11,591 nucleotides of DNA from JARRQB01 sp965368585 (GCA_965368585.1 CBDUNM010000157.1:1-11591); one strand, 5' to 3'. Shown: positions 1 through 7,200, counted from the first letter of the stretch. Program-made: numbers and translations. Notes: a model not told the origin generated them from the sequence alone.

Positions 1-921
1 GTTGAAGTGCAACGCCTTTTCCAACTCGCGATAGGCGGCCTTGGCGGCCGCACTGTCTGCCGGCGGTAAAGCGACCCGCAGCTCCACATACAGGTCACCC
101 GGCTGGCGCGCCGGGATGCCGCGACCCTTGAGGCGCAGCTTGCGACCGCCGCTGGAGCCCGCCGGAATTTTAAGGTCGACGGTACCGGTCGGCGTCGGCA
201 CCTTCACTGCCGCGCCAAGCGCCGCCTCCCAGGGCGCGACCGGCAGGTCGAGAAACACATCCGCGCCCTCGACGCGATACAACGCATGCGGGCGAAACGC
301 CACTTCCAGGTACAGATCGCCGGGCTCGCCTTGGCCGATACCCGCCCCACCCTGCTTGCTCAGCCGAATGTGCTGCCCCTGGCGCACGCCCTTGGGGATG
401 CGCACGTTGAGCGTGCGGGTCTGCAGCCTCGGCCGGCCGCCGGCGTCCAGTTCGGTGTGTTTCAGGGTCAGCGACCGGGTTGCGCCGCGGTAGGCGTCTT
501 CCAGGTCGATCAGGACCTTGGCGTAGGTATCTTCGCCGCGCGCCCTAAACTCGGCGCGGCCGGCGCCGTGCGGCGTGAACCCGCGACCGAACAAGGTCTC
601 GAAAAAATCGCTGAACTGCGCCGCATCGGCTTGCGTGAAGCCACCGCCGTGAAATTCGAACCCCTGGTTCCAGTCGGGCGGCGGCCGGAAATCCTGACCG
701 GCCTCGTAACCCGACCCGAGCCGGTCGTAGGCGGCGCGCTTCTCCGGGTCCTTCAGCACCTCGTAGGCCTCGCCCACCTCCTTGAAGCGCTGCTCGGCAT
801 CCGGCTCCTTGCTGACGTCGGGATGGTACTTGCGCGCGAGCTTGCGGTAGGCGCGCTTGATTTCATCCTGGGTCGCGTCACGCGCGACGCCCATGATGGC
901 GTAGTAGTCTTTGAATTCCAT
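1..921 (-). CDS. cbpA: CbpA-type DnaJ-family co-chaperone (curved DNA-binding protein), 3' end cut by window edge
   Basis: This is a J-domain protein expected to stimulate the ATPase of DnaK and, by analogy with E. coli CbpA, to bind curved DNA and the nucleoid. The N-terminus MEFKDYYAIMGV is nearly identical to E. coli CbpA. The J domain spans about residues 1-70, with the invariant HPD at 33-35 in KYHPDVSKEPDAE. A Gly/Phe-rich linker follows (about 85-120), then the two beta-sandwich client-binding domains (PWEAALGA, TVDLKIPAGS, KLRLKGRGIP). The cysteine zinc-finger repeats of true DnaJ are absent, which favours CbpA. 307 codons are visible without a stop. E. coli CbpA is about this length, so only a few residues should be missing. 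The ATG at 921 matches the family start, although no good Shine-Dalgarno is visible. A cbpM modulator gene may lie beyond the left edge. The 110 bp up to the permease gene hold nothing I recognise. Confidence 0.93.
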   Translation of the reverse strand, partial: MEFKDYYAIMGVARDATQDEIKRAYRKLARKYHPDVSKEPDAEQRFKEVGEAYEVLKDPEKRAAYDRLGSGYEAGQDFRPPPDWNQGFEFHGGGFTQADAAQFSDFFETLFGRGFTPHGAGRAEFRARGEDTYAKVLIDLEDAYRGATRSLTLKHTELDAGGRPRLQTRTLNVRIPKGVRQGQHIRLSKQGGAGIGQGEPGDLYLEVAFRPHALYRVEGADVFLDLPVAPWEAALGAAVKVPTPTGTVDLKIPAGSSGGRKLRLKGRGIPARQPGDLYVELRVALPPADSAAAKAAYRELEKALHFN

Positions 922-1031
922 GACGGCTGTGTTGTCGACGGGGTTTGTCAGTCGCCATTCTACCAATTCGGCAAGGTTGCGCATCGGAGAAACACGTGCG
1001 CCCGGTCAATCGTCGGCAGCGAGCTATGCGA

Positions 1032-2549
1032 CTAACCAGCGTCCACCCTTTGGTTGAGCCGCAACCTGTCACGGATCAGGCGAGACAAGGCGTCGATACC
1101 GATATTGAGCAACGCCGTAATCAGGATCAGGAAGATCGCGCGGTCCAGGCGGATGTCCGCGAGTGCGCTGTCGACGTAGAAACCCAGCGTCGCAATGCCG
1201 AGGATGCCGAGGATGGCGGTCTCGCGCATGATGACCTCCCAGCGGTAGAACAGGAACGCCAGGAACTGGCCGTAGACGCGCGGCACGATTTCGTAACCGT
1301 AGCGGTTCAGACCGCGCGCGCTGTCCGGACGCAGCCTCACCTCGTCGCTGTAACGTCCGACCAGATGACCGATGATGGCGCCGTTGTGCAGTGCCAGGGC
1401 GACGATGGCCGGCAGCATGGAAGGCCCCCAGAACTGCAGGAAGACGTACACCAGGATGAACTCCGGCGTCGAGCGCACCACCACCAGGAACAGGTGCCCC
1501 AGAGTGCGGCCGAAACGCCCCAGAAACTGCTCCGAGATCAGGGGGAAGAACGCCAGCGCCAGAAACGCCGTACCCACCAGCGCGATCTGTGTCAGCAGCA
1601 CGGTCGCGACGATGCCGGGCAGGGCCTGGTCGGTGAGCAGCATGCCGACCCACTCGCCCAGGCCGCTCCAGGTCTGCGGATCCAGCAAGGCGGCGTCGCG
1701 CAGGGGCGCGGGTACGATATCCTCGGTGAAAAACCGCCGGATATTGTCCAGCCGAATGTCGGACGCCCCGCCCAGCAGAAAGGGGGCGGCGACCAGGTAG
1801 AGGCCCAGCAGTTTCGGCCTCAACCACAACCTCAGTCCGGCGATCAGTACGTAGAACACTATGAGCAGGGCGGAGACTTCGGAATAGTTGCCTTCGTTGA
1901 AGGCCGTTTCGAGGTAGTAGCCCAGGGTGGGCAGACCGACGAAGCCCAGAACCGCGCTCGAGCGCAGGCCGCACTCGAACCGGTAACCGGTGTAGTTCTT
2001 GATGTGCACCCAGGCGTCCGGCAGGCGGACGAAGAAGAAAGCCGACACGCTCGAAACGCCCTCGGGCAGCACCTGCAACGCGGCGGGCTGTGCCTCCTCC
2101 AGCGTTTCGGCGTAGACCTTGGCGCAGATGCCCGCGTAGGGGATCGCGATGGCCAGCACGCCGGTCAGCGGCGACAGGCCCAGCATCTGCAGAAAGATCA
2201 GCGCCCAGAAGATTTCGTGTATGGCGCGCGCGAAGGCACACGCCCAGCGCACCGGACCGAGGTGAAAGAACTGCGCCAGCACGAAACCGCCGGCCGCCCC
2301 CAGGGCCACGCCGGTGAGGGCGAAGGCAACGGTCTGCAGGAGGGCGGTGCCGATGGTATCGACGGCGAGAAAATCCGGCGTGAGCACGCCCCAGGCCATG
2401 CGCCCGATCTCCGACCAGGGATCCAGGGTGGTGACGGAGACGTCGGCGAACAGCAGGCAGACGGCCGCGAGCGCCACGAACGCGAAACTGGTCTTGACGA
2501 CCGCCGAGTAGCGCGGCCGCAGCGGGTCGGCGGCATCAGCGGCGAGCAC
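1032..2549 (-). CDS. Fused two-domain PhnE-like ABC transporter permease
   Basis: This is an inner-membrane permease of a binding-protein-dependent importer, about 505 residues with many hydrophobic segments. It appears to contain two PhnE/BPD_transp_1-type domains in one chain. Each half has its own EAA-like cytoplasmic loop (N half around YAETLEEAQPAAL; C half around YSDEVRLRPDSARGLNRYG). Each loop is followed by the PhnE-like pattern R-x-S/T-A-x-L-G-x-x-G (GLRSSAVLGFVG and MRETAILGILG). Classical PhnE is roughly half this length and homodimerises or pairs with a second permease. I chose the GTG at 2549 because AGGG lies 8 nt upstream (2558-2561); it overlaps the end of the ATPase gene by 14 bp, typical of coupled translation. 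A GTG at 2600 would add 17 residues deep inside the ATPase gene. No ATG lies near the N-terminus. It is the last gene of the transporter operon; the substrate is not determined by this subunit. Confidence 0.85.
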   Translation of the reverse strand: MLAADAADPLRPRYSAVVKTSFAFVALAAVCLLFADVSVTTLDPWSEIGRMAWGVLTPDFLAVDTIGTALLQTVAFALTGVALGAAGGFVLAQFFHLGPVRWACAFARAIHEIFWALIFLQMLGLSPLTGVLAIAIPYAGICAKVYAETLEEAQPAALQVLPEGVSSVSAFFFVRLPDAWVHIKNYTGYRFECGLRSSAVLGFVGLPTLGYYLETAFNEGNYSEVSALLIVFYVLIAGLRLWLRPKLLGLYLVAAPFLLGGASDIRLDNIRRFFTEDIVPAPLRDAALLDPQTWSGLGEWVGMLLTDQALPGIVATVLLTQIALVGTAFLALAFFPLISEQFLGRFGRTLGHLFLVVVRSTPEFILVYVFLQFWGPSMLPAIVALALHNGAIIGHLVGRYSDEVRLRPDSARGLNRYGYEIVPRVYGQFLAFLFYRWEVIMRETAILGILGIATLGFYVDSALADIRLDRAIFLILITALLNIGIDALSRLIRDRLRLNQRVDAG

Positions 2550-3207
2550 TGTCGCCGCCCTGGTAGAGAAAATCCAGATCGGCCGGCTGCAGCCCGGCAC
2601 TGGGTTCGTCGAGGGCGATGACGCCGTTCTTCAGGCCGATGATGCGCGACGCATAGGTCAGAGCGAGTTCCACGTCGTGCATGGCCAGGACGATGGTGGG
2701 AAACGCCTCGCTCAGGATATCCAGCACGAGCCGTGCCTGATGGCCGTCGACGGCGGATACCGGTTCGTCGCCCAACGCCAGTTCACCGCCCTGGTACAGC
2801 GCGCGGCACACGGCGGTGCGCTGCTGTTGGCCGCCGGACAGCGCGCCGGCGCGCTCGAACAGCTTGTCATCGAGACCGATGCGCGCGACGAGCGGGCGGA
2901 TCGCTTGGATCTCCCTGGCGCGCGGCCAGGCCAGATTCAGCAGGTTGTACCAGGTCGGGTTGCGGTGCAAACGACCCATGTAGATGTTGTGGAATACGCT
3001 CAGCGTCCGCACCAGCCCCGGATCCTGCGGAATCAGGGCCGCGCGGTGGCGAAACCGCGCCTGCAACACCGCCAGCAGGGTCGACTTGCCGGCACCGCTC
3101 TCGCCGACCAGTGCAACGCGCTCGCCGCTGGCAATGGACACGCAGACGTCGCGTAAGACAATGCCGCCGTCGTAACCCAGATCCTCGTTGGCGAGTTCTA
3201 ACAGCAA
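2536..3207 (-). CDS. PhnC-like ABC transporter ATP-binding protein
   Basis: This is the ATPase subunit that would power the adjacent importer at the cytoplasmic face. All the key motifs are visible: Walker A GESGAGKST, a Q-loop (LIPQDPGLV), the signature LSGGQQQR, Walker B with D-loop (GELALGDEPVSAVD) and the H-switch (LAMHDVEL). The Walker B has GD rather than the usual LAD/LLD before the catalytic Glu, a small variation. The protein is about 223 residues, short compared with PhnC but complete for an ABC domain. The start is uncertain. The reading frame stays open upstream through the binding-protein gene, but homology begins at about LLLELANEDLGY. There is no ATG; a TTG at 3207, or a CTG at 3222 overlapping the TGA of the binding-protein gene, are the plausible starts. 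Neither has a clear Shine-Dalgarno, so translation is probably coupled to the upstream gene. Confidence 0.86.
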   Translation of the reverse strand: MLLELANEDLGYDGGIVLRDVCVSIASGERVALVGESGAGKSTLLAVLQARFRHRAALIPQDPGLVRTLSVFHNIYMGRLHRNPTWYNLLNLAWPRAREIQAIRPLVARIGLDDKLFERAGALSGGQQQRTAVCRALYQGGELALGDEPVSAVDGHQARLVLDILSEAFPTIVLAMHDVELALTYASRIIGLKNGVIALDEPSAGLQPADLDFLYQGGDSARR

Positions 3208-3218
3208 GACGGACTGAT

Positions 3219-4088
3219 TCAGTCGATCAGCTTGATTTCCCGCGCGACATCCAGGATGGGTTGATAGTCCGCGTTGGAGGCGGGAATGAACCCGCTGCGC
3301 GGGAAAGAGGCCAGCAACTCCGGGTCCCGCATGCTTAGCAGCGCGTTCGTGACGCGCGCCTTGAAGCCGGCGCCCCAGCGTGCGTCGACATCGCCGCGTA
3401 TGGTCCACTGATAGTCCGGGTAAGGCGGCGTTTGCCAGATCACCGACACTTTGGCCGGATCGATCTTGCCCGCCTCGAGGTCGCTCTCCCACACCTTGAA
3501 GTTCACCGCACCGACCTGGTAGGCGCCGGACTGCACCAGGGCGATGGTCTTGGAATGATTGCCGCTGAAGCCGACCTTCTCGAACACCTGCTCCGGCGAT
3601 TTTCCGAAGTATTGCCGAATATGGTATTCGGGCATCAAGCGTCCCGAGGTGGAACCCTTGGATCCGAAGGTGAATACCTTGCCCGCTATCGCCGCGGGGA
3701 ATTGTTCCGCGGCCGTCAGACCGGTGCTCGCGTGGGCGATGAAATAGGTTTCAAAGGCCTGGTCTTCGACGCCCTGGGCGATGGCCTCCGACCCGCTGAC
3801 CAGATTGCGGGCGCGCACCCCCGACAAGCCGCCGAACCAGGCGAGCTGCACCTGATCGTTGCGAAAGGCGGTCACGGCGGCCGCGTAGGACTTCACCGGG
3901 ACGTATTTCGTTTCCACACCCAGTTCGCGCGACAGATAGTCGGCCACCTTGTCGAAGCGCTCCCGCAGGCGTGCCTCGTCCTGATCGGGGATGGCGGTAA
4001 ACACGAATACGTCGGCGGCGAATACCGACGTGCTGAGCAAAAGCAGGCACGCGCCCAGCACCAGCGGGTTCAGCAGGCGATTCAACAC
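3219..4088 (-). CDS. PhnD-like periplasmic substrate-binding protein, resembles the 'putative selenate' transporter family
   Basis: This is a periplasmic solute-binding protein of the phosphate/phosphite/phosphonate (PhnD-like) superfamily, which delivers substrate to the downstream ATPase and permease. The first 24 residues form a signal peptide: a short basic N-terminus, a hydrophobic core LVLGACLLLL and a VFA-type cleavage site before ADVFVFTAIP. The mature part has the family pattern: ADYLSRELGV, a VKSYAAAVTAF segment, QLAWFGGLSGV, then TFGSKGSTSGRLMPE and VGFSGNHSKTIALV. I recall this pattern (TAIPDQDE, FGSKGSTSGR) from an NCBI family named 'putative selenate ABC transporter substrate-binding protein' (TIGR04553). 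That is memory, not a search, and the substrate is not proved. The GTG at 4088 is chosen because AAGGGG lies 9 nt upstream and it leaves an ideal signal peptide; the TTG at 4085 is an alternative. It is the first gene of the transporter operon, 122 bp downstream of the regulator gene on the same strand. Confidence 0.87.
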   Translation of the reverse strand: MLNRLLNPLVLGACLLLLSTSVFAADVFVFTAIPDQDEARLRERFDKVADYLSRELGVETKYVPVKSYAAAVTAFRNDQVQLAWFGGLSGVRARNLVSGSEAIAQGVEDQAFETYFIAHASTGLTAAEQFPAAIAGKVFTFGSKGSTSGRLMPEYHIRQYFGKSPEQVFEKVGFSGNHSKTIALVQSGAYQVGAVNFKVWESDLEAGKIDPAKVSVIWQTPPYPDYQWTIRGDVDARWGAGFKARVTNALLSMRDPELLASFPRSGFIPASNADYQPILDVAREIKLID

Positions 4089-4097
4089 AGTGTAAGA

Positions 4098-4103
4098 CCC
4101 CTT
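4098..4103 (-). promoter_or_regulatory. Ribosome binding site deciding the GTG start of the binding-protein gene
   Basis: On the minus strand AAGGGG stands 9 nt before the GTG at 4088. It supports this start over the upstream in-frame TTG at 4172, which would place an implausible hydrophilic stretch before the signal peptide. Confidence 0.5.
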
Positions 4104-4143
4104 GCAAATCGGATTGCGGTGGAGATATCGGCGACCGGGTGGA

Positions 4144-4172
4144 ACCTTAGCCAGTGGCCCACCAAGAATCAA
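4144..4172 (-). promoter_or_regulatory. Weak sigma70-like promoter candidate for the transporter operon
   Basis: The minus strand has TTGATT (4172-4167), a 17-bp spacer and TAAGGT (4149-4144). The -35 matches consensus at four of six positions and the -10 only poorly. It lies in the 122-bp gap before the binding-protein gene. Cotranscription with the upstream regulator gene is equally possible, as no terminator is visible between them. Confidence 0.2.
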
Positions 4173-4210
4173 CCTTGACCCGTTATCGAAAACCGAGGCG
4201 TCGAAGGTGT

Positions 4211-5731
4211 TTACCGGATCTGATACTTGCGCAGTTTGTCCGCCATCGTGGTATGCGACACCCGCAGCCGCTTGGCCAACTTACGGCTGCTGGGAAATTG
4301 CGGGTATAACTCCCGCAGCAGTTTTTTCTCAAACCCGGCAATCGCGCCGGCCCAGGAATCGAGCTGGCCGCCGCCGGATGCGTCGTCGATATCGGTGCGC
4401 GCGAATTGCACGATATCGTCGGCCTCCAGCAGCGCTGCCTCGGACAGCGAAACCAGGCGGTACAGGCAGTTTTCCAGCTGCCGGATATTGCCGCGCCACC
4501 GCGCCTGCTCCAGCACGGTCATGGCGCCGGCCGACAGTCGCGGAACGCGTCGGTTTACCCGCCGGCAGGCCTGCGCAAGGAAATGATCGACCAGGCAGGG
4601 GACGTCGCCGCGGCGTTCGCGCAACGGCGGCAAATGCAGATTGAGCACGTTCAGTCGATACAGCAGATCCTCGCGAAAACCACCCTCGCCGACCATGACA
4701 TCCAGATCGCGATGGGTGGCGGATATGATGCGCACGTCGACTCGCCGTTCGCGTTCGCCGCCGACCCGACGGAAACTGCCGTCCTGCACGAAGCGCAACA
4801 GCTTGGCCTGAAGATAGGGGGCCATTTCGGCGATTTCATCGAGGAACACCGTGCCCTCGTGGGCCAGTTCGAGCAGGCCGGGTTTGCCGCTGCGGCTGGC
4901 GCCGGAGAACGCACCCGGCGCATAGCCGAACAGTTCGCTTTCGGCCAGGTTTTCCGGCAGAGCGGCACAGTTGAGGGCCAGAAACGGCGCGTCGTGCCGC
5001 GGGCCGTGCTCGTGAATGGCGCGCGCGAAAAGCTCCTTGCCGGTCCCGGTCTCGCCGGTGATCATCACCGGCAGATCGACCGCGCACATCCGTTTCGCCT
5101 GTGCCTTCGCTTCCGTCAGCTGCGCACTGTCGCCCACGATGCCGTCGAAGCCCTTGTGCGACCAGACCTGAAAGGCCGACAAACGCGCCCCCATCCGGGT
5201 GGCCGATTGCAGGCGCAGAAAGGCGCCCAGCGAGGTCCGGTCGTCCGCCCAGATGGGCAGTACCTCGAGCAGGTAGGAAGCGTTGCCCAGCGAGACCTCC
5301 ACGTGTTCACGGCGCCGACGCGGATCCAGCAGTTCGGCGACGCCCAGCGGTCGATCGAACAACGCGTCGATCGGGCCGTTGATGTCGTTGCGTCCCCCGG
5401 CACGGCAGGCCGCGCGGTTGGCGAAGATGATCTCGCCACCGCCGTCGATCGCCACCACCGGCTCGTCGAGCGCGGTGAGCAGCGTGTTGAGCAGCATCTC
5501 GCGCCGCTCGCCAGGCATCACCTGCAACGGCTCCACCGATCGAACGCCGTCCACCGCCAGCAACGCGCCACGCAGCCTGCCCAGATCCGGCTCAGCGAGC
5601 GTCGGCGCATCCAGGTAGACGTGGTGGGTCACCATCTCCACAGTGGCCAGATCGATGCCACTGGCCGCCACTGCACCGAGTACGGCATGCGTCATCCCGG
5701 TCCGGTCTTCGCAAAAGACGTCGACTCTCAT
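4211..5731 (-). CDS. TyrR/PhhR-family sigma54-type transcriptional regulator
   Basis: This is a DNA-binding regulator expected to control the divergent mdeAB operon and itself. Its architecture follows E. coli TyrR: an N-terminal ACT domain (about 1-72, MRVDVFCEDRTG), a PAS-like domain (about 78-175, DEPVVAIDGGGEIIFANRAA), a sigma54-interaction AAA+ domain (about 195-425) and a C-terminal helix-turn-helix (about 478-506). In the AAA+ domain I see Walker A GETGTGKE (226-233), the loop GAFSGA (273-278), Walker B VFLDEIAEM (295-303), arginines in FREDLLYRLNV and RGNIRQLEN. E. coli TyrR lacks a GAFTGA loop and works with sigma70; its near-intact presence here suggests true sigma54 activation. The recognition region SRKLAKRLRVSHTTMADKLR is very close to E. 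coli TyrR. The ATG at 5731 matches the TyrR N-terminus; AAGGA lies rather far (about 15 nt) upstream. The effector may be methionine or an aromatic amino acid. The family assignment is firm; the exact orthology is not. Confidence 0.93.
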   Translation of the reverse strand: MRVDVFCEDRTGMTHAVLGAVAASGIDLATVEMVTHHVYLDAPTLAEPDLGRLRGALLAVDGVRSVEPLQVMPGERREMLLNTLLTALDEPVVAIDGGGEIIFANRAACRAGGRNDINGPIDALFDRPLGVAELLDPRRRREHVEVSLGNASYLLEVLPIWADDRTSLGAFLRLQSATRMGARLSAFQVWSHKGFDGIVGDSAQLTEAKAQAKRMCAVDLPVMITGETGTGKELFARAIHEHGPRHDAPFLALNCAALPENLAESELFGYAPGAFSGASRSGKPGLLELAHEGTVFLDEIAEMAPYLQAKLLRFVQDGSFRRVGGERERRVDVRIISATHRDLDVMVGEGGFREDLLYRLNVLNLHLPPLRERRGDVPCLVDHFLAQACRRVNRRVPRLSAGAMTVLEQARWRGNIRQLENCLYRLVSLSEAALLEADDIVQFARTDIDDASGGGQLDSWAGAIAGFEKKLLRELYPQFPSSRKLAKRLRVSHTTMADKLRKYQIR

Positions 5732-5736
5732 CGTTT

Positions 5737-5754
5737 TGTAGGTAATTCCTTACA
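5737..5754. promoter_or_regulatory. TyrR-box-like operator 1, adjacent to the regulator start codon
   Basis: TGTAGG-N6-CTTACA has the 18-bp geometry of the TyrR box (TGTAAA-N6-TTTACA), including the invariant G and C 14 bp apart. It ends 5 bp from the regulator's ATG and covers its weak Shine-Dalgarno region, so a bound protein would block expression of the regulator. This fits autorepression. Confidence 0.6.
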
Positions 5755-5755
5755 C

Positions 5756-5773
5756 CGTAAGGCCAAGCTTACA
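5756..5773. promoter_or_regulatory. TyrR-box-like operator 2
   Basis: CGTAAG-N6-CTTACA again fits NGTARR-N6-YTTACN. Its centre is 19 bp from that of box 1, close to two helical turns, so dimers on the two boxes would lie on nearly the same face of the DNA. Confidence 0.65.
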
Positions 5774-5837
5774 TCTCGGTGCCATCTGTTGCCAGAAAAG
5801 GGATTCGACGCAATCCGCTGCCGCACCTTCGGCCAGG

Positions 5838-5855
5838 CGTAAGGAAACCCTTACG
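5838..5855. promoter_or_regulatory. TyrR-box-like operator 3, candidate enhancer of mdeAB
   Basis: CGTAAG-N6-CTTACG is a palindrome with perfect 7-bp arms around a 4-bp centre and exact TyrR-box geometry. Its centre is about 98 bp upstream of the start predicted from the sigma54 promoter, a usual enhancer distance. It is 82 bp from box 2, which would allow looping between the sites. The A/T-rich stretch 5886-5912 between this box and the promoter could bend; I found no convincing IHF site there. Confidence 0.7.
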
Positions 5856-5918
5856 ATTCCTCAGACACTTTTCGACACACTACGCTTATCTTTCTGTTTT
5901 ATATATAGATTGCACGCC

Positions 5919-5934
5919 TGGCCCGGTCGTTGCT
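5919..5934 (+). promoter_or_regulatory. Sigma54 (-24/-12) promoter of mdeAB
   Basis: TGGCCCG-N4-TTGCT matches the RpoN consensus TGGCACG-N4-TTGCW with one substitution. The GG (5920-5921) and GC (5932-5933) doublets have exactly the required spacing. Transcription should start near 5945, giving a leader of about 26 nt. That leader contains the Shine-Dalgarno AAAGGAG (5956-5962), 8 nt before the mdeA ATG. Confidence 0.75.
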
Positions 5935-5970
5935 AAGTGCCTGACATGACTCGTCAAAGGAGCAACCAAG

Positions 5971-7200
5971 ATGAAAGACGGTGACAAGCACCCCGCGCCG
6001 CTCGATTTTGCGACCCGCGCCATTCACCACGGGTACGATTCAAGCAGCGCCGCGGGCGCTTTGAATCCGCCGATCTACCTGTCGTCGACCTTCACCTTCG
6101 ACACCGTCAGGGACGGCGCCGACATTTTTGCCGGTGAGAGCGATGCCTGCACCTACACGCGTCTGGGCAACCCCACGCTGCGTGTCCTGGAAAGCCGCAT
6201 GGCTTCGCTGGAAGGGGGCGCCGCGGCGCTGGTGACCGGTTCGGGCATGGGCGCGATCAGTTCGACCCTGTGGTCTTTGCTCAGCGCCGGCGACGAGATC
6301 ATTGCCGACCAGACTCTGTACGGCTGCACCTTTGCCCTGTTGCGCCACGGCCTGACCCGGTTCGGCATCGAGGTGCGCCACGTCGACATGACCCGGCCCG
6401 AGCTGCTGGCCGAGGCCTGTAGCGACAAGACGCGCCTGATCTACTGCGAAACGCCCGCCAACCCCAATATGCGGCTGGTCGACATCGGCGCGGTGTGCGC
6501 GATCGCGCACCGGTACGCAGCCAAAGTCATCGTCGACAACACCTTCTGCACGCCGTATCTGCAGCGCCCGCTGGAACTCGGCGCGGACCTGGTGGTGCAT
6601 TCCGCGACCAAATACCTGGGGGGCCACGGCGACAGCATGGCCGGCGTGGTGGTCGGCAGCGAAGCGGATATCCAGCTGATCCGCATGAGCGGCCTGAAGG
6701 ACATGACCGGCGCGGTACTCTCCCCCATGGATGCCTTTCTCGTCACCCGCGGCATCAAGACGCTGGAGGTACGCATGGAGCGGCACTGCCGCAACGCGCT
6801 CGAGATCGCCGCATACCTGGAACGACATCCCGCGGTGAAAAGCGTCTACTACCCGGGACTGAAGTCTTTTCCGCAATACGAGCTGGCGCAGCGGCAGATG
6901 GCGCTGCCCGGAGGCATGCTCGCCTTCGAACTGCACGGCGATCTGCGCGACGGCAGCGCCTTCATGGACGCGCTGCGGCTCGTCACCCGCGCCGTCAGCC
7001 TGGGCGATACGGAAACCCTGATCCAACACCCGGCGAGCATGACCCACTCGACCTATACTAGGCAGGAGCAGGCCGAGCACGGCATCACGCCCACGCTCAT
7101 CCGGCTTTCCGCCGGACTGGAATCAGCGCGGGACATCGTCGACGACCTGGAACAGGCGCTGCAATCCGCCCGGCCGCTGCGCTTGCGGGAGGTTTCATGA
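5971..7200 (+). CDS. mdeA: L-methionine gamma-lyase
   Basis: This is a cytosolic PLP enzyme of the Cys/Met-metabolism family (EC 4.4.1.11), 409 residues. It splits L-methionine into methanethiol, 2-oxobutanoate and ammonia and normally also accepts homocysteine and selenomethionine. Similarity to P. putida MdeA runs along its whole length, starting at FATRAIHHGYD. The PLP lysine is K214 in HSATKYLGGHGD and the ring-nitrogen Asp is D189 in VDNTFCTPY. Y62 and R64 (YTRLGNPT) would bind phosphate from the partner subunit. Y117 and C119 (TLYGCTF) correspond to P. putida Tyr114 and Cys116; this Cys is typical of true gamma-lyases rather than cystathionine enzymes. The KDMTGAVLSP segment and R378, which would bind the substrate carboxylate, are also kept. 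The ATG at 5971 has a strong Shine-Dalgarno. The gene is first in a two-gene operon and its TGA overlaps the mdeB start. Confidence 0.94.
   Translation: MKDGDKHPAPLDFATRAIHHGYDSSSAAGALNPPIYLSSTFTFDTVRDGADIFAGESDACTYTRLGNPTLRVLESRMASLEGGAAALVTGSGMGAISSTLWSLLSAGDEIIADQTLYGCTFALLRHGLTRFGIEVRHVDMTRPELLAEACSDKTRLIYCETPANPNMRLVDIGAVCAIAHRYAAKVIVDNTFCTPYLQRPLELGADLVVHSATKYLGGHGDSMAGVVVGSEADIQLIRMSGLKDMTGAVLSPMDAFLVTRGIKTLEVRMERHCRNALEIAAYLERHPAVKSVYYPGLKSFPQYELAQRQMALPGGMLAFELHGDLRDGSAFMDALRLVTRAVSLGDTETLIQHPASMTHSTYTRQEQAEHGITPTLIRLSAGLESARDIVDDLEQALQSARPLRLREVS

Noticed and set aside
945..2621. Long plus-strand open frame (558 codons) opposite the permease
   Set aside because: It is rich in Gln/Arg/Asp/Glu with no recognisable domain. 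The minus strand encodes a clear membrane protein; open antisense frames are expected at this GC content.
4091..4108. A TyrR box at the start of the transporter operon
   Set aside because: TGTAAG forms a good left half (4091-4096), but the right half reads TGCAAA instead of YTTACN.
5780..5797. A second sigma54-like element on the minus strand, pointing to the regulator gene
   Set aside because: TGGCAAC is followed by GGCA instead of TTGC, and the doublet spacing is one base short.
4406..5842. Plus-strand open frame (478 codons) opposite the regulator
   Set aside because: Low-complexity His/Gln/Arg composition and no domain; it also runs across the operators. The minus strand holds every TyrR-family motif.
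5886..5912. IHF site or sigma70 promoter in the A/T-rich stretch before mdeA
   Set aside because: The best IHF-like match fails at the central AA and final purine. TATATA lacks a -35 at acceptable distance.
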